NCBI GenBank assembly: GCA_018061485.1
Contig: JAGOUA010000001.1
Coordinates: forward strand, 1 to 26,098
DNA length: 26,098 bases
Reading direction: 5' to 3'
Origin: Patescibacteria group bacterium
Lineage (GTDB): Bacteria; Patescibacteriota; Patescibacteriia; 2-12-FULL-60-25
The position numbers and the translations under genes are program-made. Below the pieces are notes generated by a model, which saw nothing but the letters and a program-made list of their open reading frames with translations, was not told where the DNA came from and ran no database searches. Of this stretch, positions 6,656 to 15,525 are shown piece by piece. Positions within the stretch are counted from its first letter, which is position 1; the number at the start of each line of letters is the position of its first letter.

Positions 6656-8857
6656 CTAGCGAAGAACCTTCGCTTTCAATTCTACCTCTTTTAATCGTTT
6701 GGTGAAAGCGGGCGTCGGCTTACTCGCTTCAGGTAACCGCTTCAGGGCGGCGGCGGCGCTCGCGTACTGTTTTTCTTGTTCATACCAATCCGCGAGTAAG
6801 CGCGTCGCTTGAACGAACAAAGCATCCTGAGAAGAAACTTCTTCGAGAAGGCTAATGGCCTGCGTACGCTGACCCGTCATCGCTAAGAGCGCCGCGTATT
6901 CTAAGCGAATGTCCGTGCGATGAGGAGCTCGTTCGTAGAGCTGTCGCATAACCGGAAGAGCCGCCGCACTATCCCCCGCCTTTGTCGCCTGCACCGCAAA
7001 AGCATACGCCACCGCCTCGTCATCAGACTTCACCGCCAACGCGCGAGAAAACCATTGTGCAGCCAGCCGATGTTGCTCTGCACGATACGCGGCTAACGCC
7101 TGCGTGGAAGACGCGGTCGCCCCGTGCTCTGCCCGCCAAGCGTACACAGAGCCTACACCGCTCAATAATCCTGGGTGCTTTGGCGCCTGTACTAGCCCCT
7201 CTTGAAAGGCGCGGATCGCAAACTGATCCGCTGACTGCACTGTCGACATAAGGGATCGGTACAAGGCGCCTTGCAGGAGCCATAATTGCGCGTCCTGCGG
7301 CCATTGTTCAACCGACTGCTTGCTCCACAGCAACGCCTGCGCGGCTTCTTGACTGTACGAGGAGTGGCTTGCCTGAAGTGCCTCCGTGACGAGCATCGCC
7401 TGCGCTTGAATGAGTATTTGCATGACCCGACGATCACGGGGGACCTGAACAAATGCCCGTTCTGCGAGCGCTGTCGCCTCTTGTGCGCTTGCCGCCTGCA
7501 CAGAGCGCGTGATCAGCGACTCGATACGCATCTGCCATACTAATACCCCGAGTAAGCAGATGCTCACTACCGCTACTTTGATATACCACCAACGAAGCAC
7601 GACTTGGAATCGCTCCGAGGCGTCTTTTGGAGCCGCCGCCATACCGCCCAGCATCGTCCACACTGCGACAACCATCCACGCTGGCAACGGGGCAACGAGC
7701 AGTGCAAGCGCCCCCACAGAAGCGGGAGCGATGCGACGAGGATATAGAAGAGCGATGCGACCAAACACGATACTCAACCCCAAAAAGAGTACGGCGCCAA
7801 AAACCCCTCCGTATTCTCCCATCACTGTCAAAAACCACGAAGAAGCCGTATCGAAAGAGAGGGCATAGAGCCCACCTTGATTCATGTCCACCGTACGATG
7901 CTTCTCGACAAGCAAGCTCCACTGCCCCGGACCGACCCCCATCAACGGATGCGCACGCAATGCCTCACCCACCAGACGAACGCTCGCACTCCACGAGAGT
8001 TCCGCTACCACAGGCAACGCGTTCGGTTTGGGTATTGGTAGTACAAGCGCCGCGCCAAGAGCCAGTGTGGCCACGCCTTGAACAAGCCTCACTGGAATAG
8101 CGATATGCTTCCACGACCGCACCAGAGCAACCACGCTCCACACAAGGGCGACTGCAAGCGGCAAGCCCTGATCAAGCAAGAGCAAACTGACGAGAGCAAA
8201 TCCTCGTGCCACACCATCTACGGCGCGACTAGGCATTGAAGCCTCTTCGCTGGCACGTGGCAAGACCCATCGAAAACACGCGATCCAGGCCCAAAATAAC
8301 CCTCCACCAATGGGAGAAAAAAGACGCTCAGCCACTCCTGCAGGTCCAAACGAAAACCAACCGAGATACTGAAAGAGCGTTATCAATCCAGCGATGAAAA
8401 ACACCCCGTCGCCAAACGGTCGCGCCTGAGACAATACGCGCCTCTGCCCAAGAACAAAAAAAGCCCCGAGCATCGCTCCTATAACACTCATCAGCATCAC
8501 GATGCCGGAAGTCGAGCCAGTCCCATCATTCCCAAAAATCCCCTGCCACCAATCCGACGATACGCCGATACTTACCGCGCCGGTCAGCAACAGCGCACCC
8601 AACGCCATCACCGCCGCTTTTGGCAAAGGAAATCGCACGGGCACCTCTCGATGATGCAGAAAAAGGGAAAGGCTTGCGCATACAAAGGCAAGAGCGATAA
8701 AAAAAAGCTTCGGAAGATCAAAGGGTTTTTGCCAAGGCATCCAGACAAGCGGAGTAATACCCGCGAAGACTATCGCCGCTCCTGCTAACCACGTAGGAAT
8801 AGACGAGGTTTCACGTGGTTCATGACCAGCGATTTGCGCAAACGTCGGAAGGGACAT
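6656..8857 (-). CDS. O-antigen ligase/polymerase-like membrane protein with C-terminal TPR repeats
   Basis: A 733-residue protein counted from ATG 8855-8857. The first ~440 residues contain about a dozen hydrophobic segments. A Wzy_C-type loop follows the family pattern: GVGPGQW, a large extracytoplasmic loop, then SSWFLTVMGEYGGVFGAVLFL. The last ~270 residues are soluble and read as tetratricopeptide repeats (WLLQGALYRSL, PGLLSGVGSVYAWRAE, AVAYAFAVQATKAGDSA, TDIRLEYAALLAMTGQ). Members of this family polymerise or transfer lipid-linked glycans at the outer face of the membrane; here the substrate could be a glycoprotein or capsule. An upstream in-frame TTG (8884) falls in the preceding terminator, and TATATT at 8866-8871 sits 8 nt from this ATG, so the shorter start is preferred. 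Confidence 0.85.
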   Translation of the reverse strand: MSLPTFAQIAGHEPRETSSIPTWLAGAAIVFAGITPLVWMPWQKPFDLPKLFFIALAFVCASLSLFLHHREVPVRFPLPKAAVMALGALLLTGAVSIGVSSDWWQGIFGNDGTGSTSGIVMLMSVIGAMLGAFFVLGQRRVLSQARPFGDGVFFIAGLITLFQYLGWFSFGPAGVAERLFSPIGGGLFWAWIACFRWVLPRASEEASMPSRAVDGVARGFALVSLLLLDQGLPLAVALVWSVVALVRSWKHIAIPVRLVQGVATLALGAALVLPIPKPNALPVVAELSWSASVRLVGEALRAHPLMGVGPGQWSLLVEKHRTVDMNQGGLYALSFDTASSWFLTVMGEYGGVFGAVLFLGLSIVFGRIALLYPRRIAPASVGALALLVAPLPAWMVVAVWTMLGGMAAAPKDASERFQVVLRWWYIKVAVVSICLLGVLVWQMRIESLITRSVQAASAQEATALAERAFVQVPRDRRVMQILIQAQAMLVTEALQASHSSYSQEAAQALLWSKQSVEQWPQDAQLWLLQGALYRSLMSTVQSADQFAIRAFQEGLVQAPKHPGLLSGVGSVYAWRAEHGATASSTQALAAYRAEQHRLAAQWFSRALAVKSDDEAVAYAFAVQATKAGDSAAALPVMRQLYERAPHRTDIRLEYAALLAMTGQRTQAISLLEEVSSQDALFVQATRLLADWYEQEKQYASAAAALKRLPEASKPTPAFTKRLKEVELKAKVLR

Positions 8858-8865
8858 ACCACGCA

Positions 8866-8871
8866 AATATA
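8866..8871 (-). promoter_or_regulatory. -10 box of the O-antigen-ligase-like gene
   Basis: TATATT on the minus strand ends 8 nt before the ATG, predicting a 5' leader of about 2 nt. No good -35 is visible. It lies directly after the terminator of the upstream gene, consistent with a separate transcription unit. Confidence 0.4.
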
Positions 8872-8882
8872 CACCATCCAAC

Positions 8883-8913
8883 AAAAAAGCGCCCTCGTTT
8901 ATGTCGTGGGCGC
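8883..8913 (-). terminator. Intrinsic terminator overlapping the stop of the 1305-aa gene
   Basis: On the minus strand GCGCCC, a 13-nt loop holding the TAA stop, GGGCGC, then six T. It ends the surface-protein operon. Confidence 0.75.
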
Positions 8914-11900
8914 TTCTTCTATACTTGGCGCGGGAGGAGCCGGCTCAACGGGCTCAGGCTCTTCTACAACGGGAGTTTCTACGACTGGTTCAGGATCTGG
9001 GGTTGGCTCAGGTTCTGGAGCTACCTCAGGCTCAATCACTGGTTCCGGCTCTGTAATAGGCTCGGGATCCGCTGCGGGCGCATCCCCCTCATCTTCTGAC
9101 GCGCTCTCTTCCTCTGGAACTACTCCCTCTTCTGTTACCGGAGGTATTTCAGCCGCGGGCGCTTCTTCTTCCTCCGCTTCCGCTTCTGGTTCTTCCGTGG
9201 GCTTTGAAACCGTGTCAGAGCCTTCTCCCGGAGGATAAACGATCGTTCCATCGTACGGATCAAGGCTCAACCGACGTCCCGTAGAGATGTCGATGGTTGT
9301 TTCCTGTGGCGTTTCTTCTGCTTTCCAGGCAAACCGTATAGCACGCAACGCCGGCTCACCCAACACAAGATCAAAGCCATTCGCTGACAACCCCTCAATC
9401 CACCAGCCTTTTTCCGTTTGAGCATACGGCGTCACTTGCATGTGCGGATAGCGACCGAATCCACGCAACGCAACTTTTACGCGCGTTTGTCCTGGAAAAA
9501 TCTCGGCAAATCCTTGCTGCTTTTGAGCGACAGCGCTCGCGGATCCTTCTGCCGCTTCACCACCCCACCAAATCGGGTTCACGAAGACTTCGATCTTGCC
9601 AACATCACCACCAGAATAGCTTTCGAGCGCAAAGCCGACGATCGGCCCTGGTCGCGTTGCCTTGACCGCTACACCCGGAATGGACGAGGCAGCAAGCGCA
9701 TCTCCAATCTCGATCGCGCCACCAATTGCCGAAACCTTCGTCGGTACGCGTCCCGCAAGGGCGATAGGATAGGCATCTTCTTGCGGTTGACCAGCGATAA
9801 AGCCCGGCTTAGTTGAGACAATACCCACCACCATGTCTTGCGCATTCATGGAACGCTGTACATACAAGCGACCGCTGCGCTTTACCGTCACCACATCCCC
9901 CGCTTCGAGCTGATCTGGCGAGACATAGCGCTCGGCATAGTCATACCCGTCCATGGATTGCCACCCGTCGGCGTTGGTCGAGATATAACTCGATCCAGGA
10001 ACCGTGTCATCCACAAAAATATAGGCGTCCTGTTGAGCGCGACCACGCGCCGAAGGATAGAGCTTGCCTGCGATCTGCAAATCCCCCGCTAAACGAAGGG
10101 AACCATCTTGCGTGAGAGAAAAAATCGTGGAGGACGCTTGGCGAATCACGAATTCACTCATCGCCGTAGACGTTGGTCGGGCAAAAAGCTCGAACGGCGT
10201 CGTTACCGCCGCAGAACCATTCCAACGAGAAGAAGAAAACGTGAGAGAACGCGAGGCCTGTGTTGGCTCGGCGGCCGTAGCCGACTCACTTACAAACGCA
10301 AGGTCGCTATGCACCGTCGTTAACGTTCCATCTGCGCGCAGCGTGGTGGATGCGTCAAATCCTGGTTGAAGGTAGACTTCGATCACGCCGTCTTCCGTTG
10401 CGGATTGCAGCGCGCGTCCTAAAATTCTTCCCGGTTGCGTAGCCTTCATAGCAACGCCCGGGATCGCCGACGAAGTAAGCGCGTCACCTTGAGCAATCGC
10501 TCCATTCGCGACCGTTACCTTGACCGGAACACGTCCTACTAACGCCACGGAGGCGTTTCCACCAGTACCAAGCAAGAATCCTGGGCGCGTCGACACAACA
10601 CCGGACAGGTGCTGGTCATAAGGCTGACCCGGACTCTTCTTCATGTGAAACGGCGTGCTCGTATCAAGTACTAACACGTCTCCCGGTTCAACACTGTCTG
10701 AGATCGCGTACCGCTCGGCTAAGTCAAAGGCGTTTGCTCCAATCGCGTCATCAGCGAGGATGCTATAAATTGTTCCTCCGTCAAAATCTAAACAGGTGCT
10801 TGCCGTATCTGTATTATCTAAACACACACCGAACCGACTTTGCGCAGAATTATACGCAAACGTTGAAACATAGGCCTGCGTTCCTGTAGCCGACTCGTTA
10901 TCACCAACGAGCAACCTGTTCGTAAACACGCCCCACCCGCCCGCACCGCTGGAAGCGGTCGAATTATTCACAAACGACGCTACCGAGCCATTGGTACTGC
11001 TTGTTACGGCTGTAATAGCCCCCTCACTATACAGGCCTCGCCCCGTATATATCCCCCCTTCGATGCTGGCATTTCCCCCAATAAACGCCTCACCCTCCAC
11101 TCGCAACTGATACACGGACGCCTGACCAGCTGTAAACCCGTTGGTCCGCACACCGGGCACGCGATACACCCGAACGCCTGTTAACACGCTGTCTACCCCC
11201 ACGTAGAGCACGTCACCTTTCCACGCAAACCCACTAACCGCACCAGCCGCATCAAAGGACCCGAGAAGGGTGGGGGCTGTGGTGGAGGCTGTATCAAAGA
11301 CGCGTAACTTGTCCCCGCTCTGTGCCCCAATAAAGAGTTTACCTCCTAATTCCGTGATAGCTGTGGGAGCGGTGATACCCGTTAGAGCAGCGTGCTCTGT
11401 GATAGCTGAAGGAATACTGATATCCACTACCGACACTTGGTTCTCCGTCGTATTCGTCACATACGCAATATCCCCGCGGATAACCATGGAGCGAACGCCC
11501 TCTGCGAGAGCAAAGCTGTCCAACTGAACGGGGGCGAAGGGATCTTGAATGTCATAGGAAACGAGGGCACCCTGCGGACCTTCGGTCCCAAGTAAGAAGA
11601 GCGTTTGACGATGCACGGCGATATCTCGTGGATCCTCTGTTAACACAATGGTATTTTTCAACTCGAGACCACCTGGATTTTTTACATCAATAACGTATAA
11701 CGACTTACCGGATCCAAAGACATATGCCGTCGACCCATGAATCAGGAGCTTGCCCGATGCGCTAAAATCCGCTGTCGCGATATTTAATGCCGCACGTATC
11801 TGCGGATTACTCAAATCTTGAATATCGTATGTCGCAAAATAGTTCGTACCAAATCCATCATCATAAATGATAAAGAGGGTGTTGCCGTATACGACAAAAT

Positions 11901-12816
11901 CTCTAATATTTCCAACCGCGCTTAGAAGACTCGTCGCAATAACGCGCTCAACGTCGGGATAGCTTGTATCCAGTACCGTGATACCGCTTCCATTCAGGAC
12001 AAAGAGCCGATTCCCATAAGTCTTTATAGCTCTCGGAGCAGCCACTCCGTTCGCAAATGTTGTGAGCGATTGTATCTGCGACGGACTCGCGAGGCGGGCC
12101 TGCGTGTACGCAGAATCCACATGCGTTACCGTTCCCGTAGTCGCCACTAAAGACTCGCTTGTCACCGTCCCATCTCTATTTACCGAAAAAACTGTCGAGC
12201 CAAGATCATTCACCCCTCGAAGAAGATAATCCGTCGCTCCCGTACCTGCAGAACGCACCTCGAGGGCCGTGCGTGTTCCTGTCGCCGCAGACCCTTCTGT
12301 TTGATGGATGGTAAAGAGCGATTCATTTCCCCACGCCGTAGACGAGGGCGACATCCCCATCAACGTGCGCGAGTTATCGCTAAACAGCGCTTGTGCCGAA
12401 GCGGTAAGGCGACGCCTTGGAGTCATTTCACTATCCGCTCCGATCGTGATACCCAAATATAACGCATCTTGATTCCAATCGACATCTGCCAGCGAGTTCT
12501 GCCCCGTGCCACCGAGATTCACCGAAAAACGACTACTCGTTACACTCACCGAAATCGCGCTTGGCGTAGCAAAACTTCCTGCCGCCGTCCAAATCGGAAC
12601 CCCTCCTGAAGCCGCTGTATAGAGCGAAAACTTCATGGAGTAGGTTCCATCCGCAAGGGGCGCGCCATTTGCATCGCTTACCGCTGCTTGATAGGTCATC
12701 TGCTGCGTGACTTGCGCCTGCGCCGTAGAAGAAAAAAGAAACGCTCCTCCTACCACTAGGAGAATCAGAAGAGGGGCAACAAGCCTCAAAGAACGGTTCG
12801 GAAAGGCCACACTCAT
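8899..12816 (-). CDS. Large secreted surface protein: LVIVD-type propeller, two repeated modules, acidic Pro/Glu tail
   Basis: A 1305-residue putative adhesin or matrix protein. Signal peptide about 1-35 (LILLVVGGAFLF...AQA). Residues ~38-150 form a beta-rich domain (DGTYSMKFSLYTAASGG) like those heading many CPR and fibre-like surface proteins. Residues ~250-560 carry LVIVD-type beta-propeller repeats (LYVIDVKNPGG, VSVVDISIPSA, YDIQDLSNP). Two copies of one ~120-residue module follow (about 698-818 and 960-1081), each running D-x-AERY, GDVV/GDVL, GxVSTxPGF, GRVPxKV, SxIPGVAxKAT. The last ~110 residues are almost only Pro, Glu, Ala and Val. No LPXTG motif or C-terminal membrane helix is seen, so attachment is unclear. 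It starts 11 bp after the previous stop and directly behind TATACT. A leaderless start at GTG 12810 is possible. It ends at a terminator. Confidence 0.85.
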   Translation of the reverse strand: MSVAFPNRSLRLVAPLLILLVVGGAFLFSSTAQAQVTQQMTYQAAVSDANGAPLADGTYSMKFSLYTAASGGVPIWTAAGSFATPSAISVSVTSSRFSVNLGGTGQNSLADVDWNQDALYLGITIGADSEMTPRRRLTASAQALFSDNSRTLMGMSPSSTAWGNESLFTIHQTEGSAATGTRTALEVRSAGTGATDYLLRGVNDLGSTVFSVNRDGTVTSESLVATTGTVTHVDSAYTQARLASPSQIQSLTTFANGVAAPRAIKTYGNRLFVLNGSGITVLDTSYPDVERVIATSLLSAVGNIRDFVVYGNTLFIIYDDGFGTNYFATYDIQDLSNPQIRAALNIATADFSASGKLLIHGSTAYVFGSGKSLYVIDVKNPGGLELKNTIVLTEDPRDIAVHRQTLFLLGTEGPQGALVSYDIQDPFAPVQLDSFALAEGVRSMVIRGDIAYVTNTTENQVSVVDISIPSAITEHAALTGITAPTAITELGGKLFIGAQSGDKLRVFDTASTTAPTLLGSFDAAGAVSGFAWKGDVLYVGVDSVLTGVRVYRVPGVRTNGFTAGQASVYQLRVEGEAFIGGNASIEGGIYTGRGLYSEGAITAVTSSTNGSVASFVNNSTASSGAGGWGVFTNRLLVGDNESATGTQAYVSTFAYNSAQSRFGVCLDNTDTASTCLDFDGGTIYSILADDAIGANAFDLAERYAISDSVEPGDVLVLDTSTPFHMKKSPGQPYDQHLSGVVSTRPGFLLGTGGNASVALVGRVPVKVTVANGAIAQGDALTSSAIPGVAMKATQPGRILGRALQSATEDGVIEVYLQPGFDASTTLRADGTLTTVHSDLAFVSESATAAEPTQASRSLTFSSSRWNGSAAVTTPFELFARPTSTAMSEFVIRQASSTIFSLTQDGSLRLAGDLQIAGKLYPSARGRAQQDAYIFVDDTVPGSSYISTNADGWQSMDGYDYAERYVSPDQLEAGDVVTVKRSGRLYVQRSMNAQDMVVGIVSTKPGFIAGQPQEDAYPIALAGRVPTKVSAIGGAIEIGDALAASSIPGVAVKATRPGPIVGFALESYSGGDVGKIEVFVNPIWWGGEAAEGSASAVAQKQQGFAEIFPGQTRVKVALRGFGRYPHMQVTPYAQTEKGWWIEGLSANGFDLVLGEPALRAIRFAWKAEETPQETTIDISTGRRLSLDPYDGTIVYPPGEGSDTVSKPTEEPEAEAEEEEAPAAEIPPVTEEGVVPEEESASEDEGDAPAADPEPITEPEPVIEPEVAPEPEPTPDPEPVVETPVVEEPEPVEPAPPAPSIEEAPTT

Positions 12817-12822
12817 AGTATA
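12817..12822 (-). promoter_or_regulatory. -10 box abutting the 1305-aa gene
   Basis: TATACT on the minus strand directly touches the ATG at 12814-12816. A transcript started the usual 7 nt downstream would begin at codon 3, a GTG, giving a leaderless mRNA. The -35 region is weak. If real, this is an internal promoter of the operon. Confidence 0.4.
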
Positions 12823-12827
12823 GCAAA

Positions 12828-15521
12828 CTATTTAGTGTTTGATGAAATGGGTGCCTTGGGAACAAGGGCAATCGGCGCGCGCACGACTCCAAGAGATTCC
12901 TTCGTGAGATCAATGTCGGGAGATACGGCGCGTTCGTATCCTTCGCGATCTGCTGTTACATAGTAGATATTTTTTCCTGCAAAGAAGGCGTACTTTCCCT
13001 CACTATCCGTCACCTGTGTTTCTAGTAACTTGTTGTATTTCTTATCAAAAATACGTACCACGGCACGACCAAGTGGTTTACGCGTGGTCGCATCGTACGC
13101 GATACCCCAATTTTTTGGCTTGCGTGGAATCGCCAAGCGACGGAATAAGAGAAATGCTCCGACCTGCACGACCGCCAACCCTCCCACAAACAGGGTTGGT
13201 TGCAAAACATAGGCCAACACACCAACACCCAATCCGCCGATACTCACCCCCTGCTGCACCTTGCGCCAGCGAGCTTTCTTGAGAATCTCTTTTGGTGTTT
13301 CCGTGGATTCTACGGGGTCGAGCGGAATATTCGGCGTCAGCGTCGCGCTTCCCGTCGACTGGATCATCTCGCCGTGATAGAGATCGACCAAGTCAACATC
13401 GATGGTCTGCTTTGCGAGGGTTTGCGAGGGAAAAATAAATGGCGGCTTTACCACTTCTAATCGATACTCGCCAGCAGGAACTAAAAACGCGTATCGCCCC
13501 TGTGCATCCGTCAGTCGCGTTTGACGTACCGCGTTAGTTTTTGCGTCCAATAAGCGCACAACCGCTAAATCGATCGGCTGTTTCGTGATGGCGTTATACA
13601 CCAATCCCCACTTTTCACGCTTACGTCGACGTAAAAGAAGTAGTGGCTGTGTAAACAAAAAGTGAAGATAGTTGAGTACCTGAAAAGATGACGCTGCGGC
13701 CGTCACACCGACGCTTGCCGCTACCGCCACGGGAGCCGAGATTTGAGCGACGGTTTGTACTTCTGGTGTACGAATATCTTGTAGAGTTTGCGCAACCGCC
13801 TCAACCGTCGCTCCCGCCACATTGGCGACATTTTGCGCGAGCGAAGCATCCGGATCGATGGCGGCAAGAGGGTTCTGTACCCCTTCTTGCAGTGTCATTT
13901 CACCCGATAACGCGCCGTCCGGCACGGTGAATTCTTGACGAAGCGTCACATAGCCATCTTGCTTTGCCTCAAGACGATACGTTCCAGCAGCAAGATACGC
14001 ACGTACGATCCCTTCTCGCCCAGCGGTGAGTGTCTGGACCGTGCGCCAAGCGCGACCTTCTCGCCGAGAAATCTGTACCGTTGCGCCCTCTAACCCTCTC
14101 ACTTCGCCTTCACGCGGCTTTCCACGAACGCGAAACCCGCCCACCTGCTCAATGGTTACGGGATAGCTGCTTGCCGCCTCTGTTCCGTACTGCACTCGCA
14201 AACGCCCCTGCACCACCCCCACCTGGGAACTCGCCACAAAACGCCACACATACCCTCCATCACGTTCATTGAGAACGTACGTCTGCTGACCAACATCAAA
14301 CGTGACACGCGATCCAGGGCGCAATCCTGTCCACAACACGTCCGCTCCATCATCTGTGTAGAGACGTAAACGATGAGGCTGCTCGAGACGCAAAGATCCC
14401 GGCAAGGTCCATACGATCGTCCCTTGTCGAGGCGTACGCGTAGGAGCCACCGTCTCCGTTGGTTGACTTGGTGATGGCGAAGTTGGCTCGGTAGGCGTGG
14501 GACTCACTGGTTCAGTAGGTACGAGCGGAACAAGCGGCTCCGTCGCCGGATCTGTTACAGACTCACTTGGCGCCGCGGGGACAGGAGACGTTGGCGCACT
14601 CGGTACAGAAGTCGCCCCTCCACCGCCACTGCTCGTCGATCCAGATCCGCTCGATGATGGTGCGCTTCCGGAACCCGTCCCGGATCCCGTTGATGGTGCG
14701 GCTGATGTTGGCGGCGTGCTGGCCGCCGGCGGTGTTTGCGGCGTTGAAGCGGCATCCGTTGGACTTGTTGATGGTGGAGTCTGTGGCGTTGATTCTGCGT
14801 CGGTTGGCGGTGTTTGTGGGGTTGACTCTGCATCCGTTGGGGGCGTTTGTGGCGTAGAGGCGGCGTCCGTTGGGTTTACGGGCGGAGGAATAGCCGCGCT
14901 TGTCGCGCCACCACCGGTACTTGCCGCAGGGGGCGAAGAAGCTGCCTCATCAACCGTAAACGAGACGGTAAATCCGCCATCCGCCGATGAAACAACCGGA
15001 GAAAATGGATACCCTTCACCACCAAAGGTACCGCCAATCTGCCACTGATAGATGCCGGCAGCGTCAGGATTCGTGATCTGCGCCCCTTGATCGTAGGCAA
15101 ACCCAAACCGAATCGATACGCGCTCGCCTACGCCAATCTCGCTGGCTCCAGCATCCGTTGGTGCCGTCAGCGTAATCACCCGACCGGCGATCATCACCCC
15201 CCACACGCCTGCCGCGGGCACGCCAGCCAACACCTCTTCTGTTTCGAGGCCTGTTGTTGGACCGTGGGATAGACGAATGTGCGAAGCGTTGAGAGATCCG
15301 AGAGAAAAGCCTGTTGGAATGGTGAGCGTAATCGTATCCTTAGAACTATTGACCGCGTCTGCGATCGTAAACCGAACATCGATATCCGTTGTCAGACTTG
15401 TACTTTGGCGACTCGCATACACCTGCGCATCCGTCACTGCTGCTGCAAATGCAATTCCAACCCCTCCCAGCCCTTGGGCGAGAAAGATCAGTCCAACAAA
15501 GAGCCATGCGCGAGCCTTCAC
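12828..15521 (-). CDS. Secreted/membrane protein with repeat linker and carboxypeptidase-regulatory-like domains
   Basis: An 897-residue protein of unknown role, probably a cell-surface scaffold. Signal peptide ~1-27. Residues ~28-190 form a beta-rich domain (DIDVRFTIADAV, DTITLTIPTGFSLG). Residues ~190-375 are a low-complexity Ser/Thr/Pro/Gly linker with an 11-residue repeat (TDAESTPQTPP). Beta domains follow at ~375-545, then a hydrophobic segment (~595-627) ending in a basic RRRKREK stop. Two carboxypeptidase-regulatory-like (SpaA/Cna-B-like) domains at ~640-710 and ~800-870 share the core TDxxGxYAF, and are separated by two more hydrophobic segments (~755-797). The second part may therefore lie on the cytoplasmic side. 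The GTG start at 15519-15521 follows the previous stop by 4 bp (AGAG), indicating coupling. Confidence 0.8.
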   Translation of the reverse strand: MKARAWLFVGLIFLAQGLGGVGIAFAAAVTDAQVYASRQSTSLTTDIDVRFTIADAVNSSKDTITLTIPTGFSLGSLNASHIRLSHGPTTGLETEEVLAGVPAAGVWGVMIAGRVITLTAPTDAGASEIGVGERVSIRFGFAYDQGAQITNPDAAGIYQWQIGGTFGGEGYPFSPVVSSADGGFTVSFTVDEAASSPPAASTGGGATSAAIPPPVNPTDAASTPQTPPTDAESTPQTPPTDAESTPQTPPSTSPTDAASTPQTPPAASTPPTSAAPSTGSGTGSGSAPSSSGSGSTSSGGGGATSVPSAPTSPVPAAPSESVTDPATEPLVPLVPTEPVSPTPTEPTSPSPSQPTETVAPTRTPRQGTIVWTLPGSLRLEQPHRLRLYTDDGADVLWTGLRPGSRVTFDVGQQTYVLNERDGGYVWRFVASSQVGVVQGRLRVQYGTEAASSYPVTIEQVGGFRVRGKPREGEVRGLEGATVQISRREGRAWRTVQTLTAGREGIVRAYLAAGTYRLEAKQDGYVTLRQEFTVPDGALSGEMTLQEGVQNPLAAIDPDASLAQNVANVAGATVEAVAQTLQDIRTPEVQTVAQISAPVAVAASVGVTAAASSFQVLNYLHFLFTQPLLLLRRRKREKWGLVYNAITKQPIDLAVVRLLDAKTNAVRQTRLTDAQGRYAFLVPAGEYRLEVVKPPFIFPSQTLAKQTIDVDLVDLYHGEMIQSTGSATLTPNIPLDPVESTETPKEILKKARWRKVQQGVSIGGLGVGVLAYVLQPTLFVGGLAVVQVGAFLLFRRLAIPRKPKNWGIAYDATTRKPLGRAVVRIFDKKYNKLLETQVTDSEGKYAFFAGKNIYYVTADREGYERAVSPDIDLTKESLGVVRAPIALVPKAPISSNTK
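14728..14873 (-). repeat. 33-bp coding tandem repeat in the linker
   Basis: Four copies of an 11-residue unit, PTDA(A/E)STPQTP, with one interrupted by a short STS insert. It encodes a flexible, probably exposed and possibly glycosylated, surface linker. Such repeats readily change copy number. Confidence 0.85.
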
Positions 15522-15525
15522 CTCT

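Noticed and set aside
8822..9238. 138-codon Gly/Ser-rich plus-strand frame
   Set aside because: Antisense of the Pro/Glu tail of the 1305-aa protein.
14497..15048. 183-codon Gly/Val-rich plus-strand frame
   Set aside because: Antisense of the Pro/Thr/Ser-rich repeat linker of the 897-aa protein.
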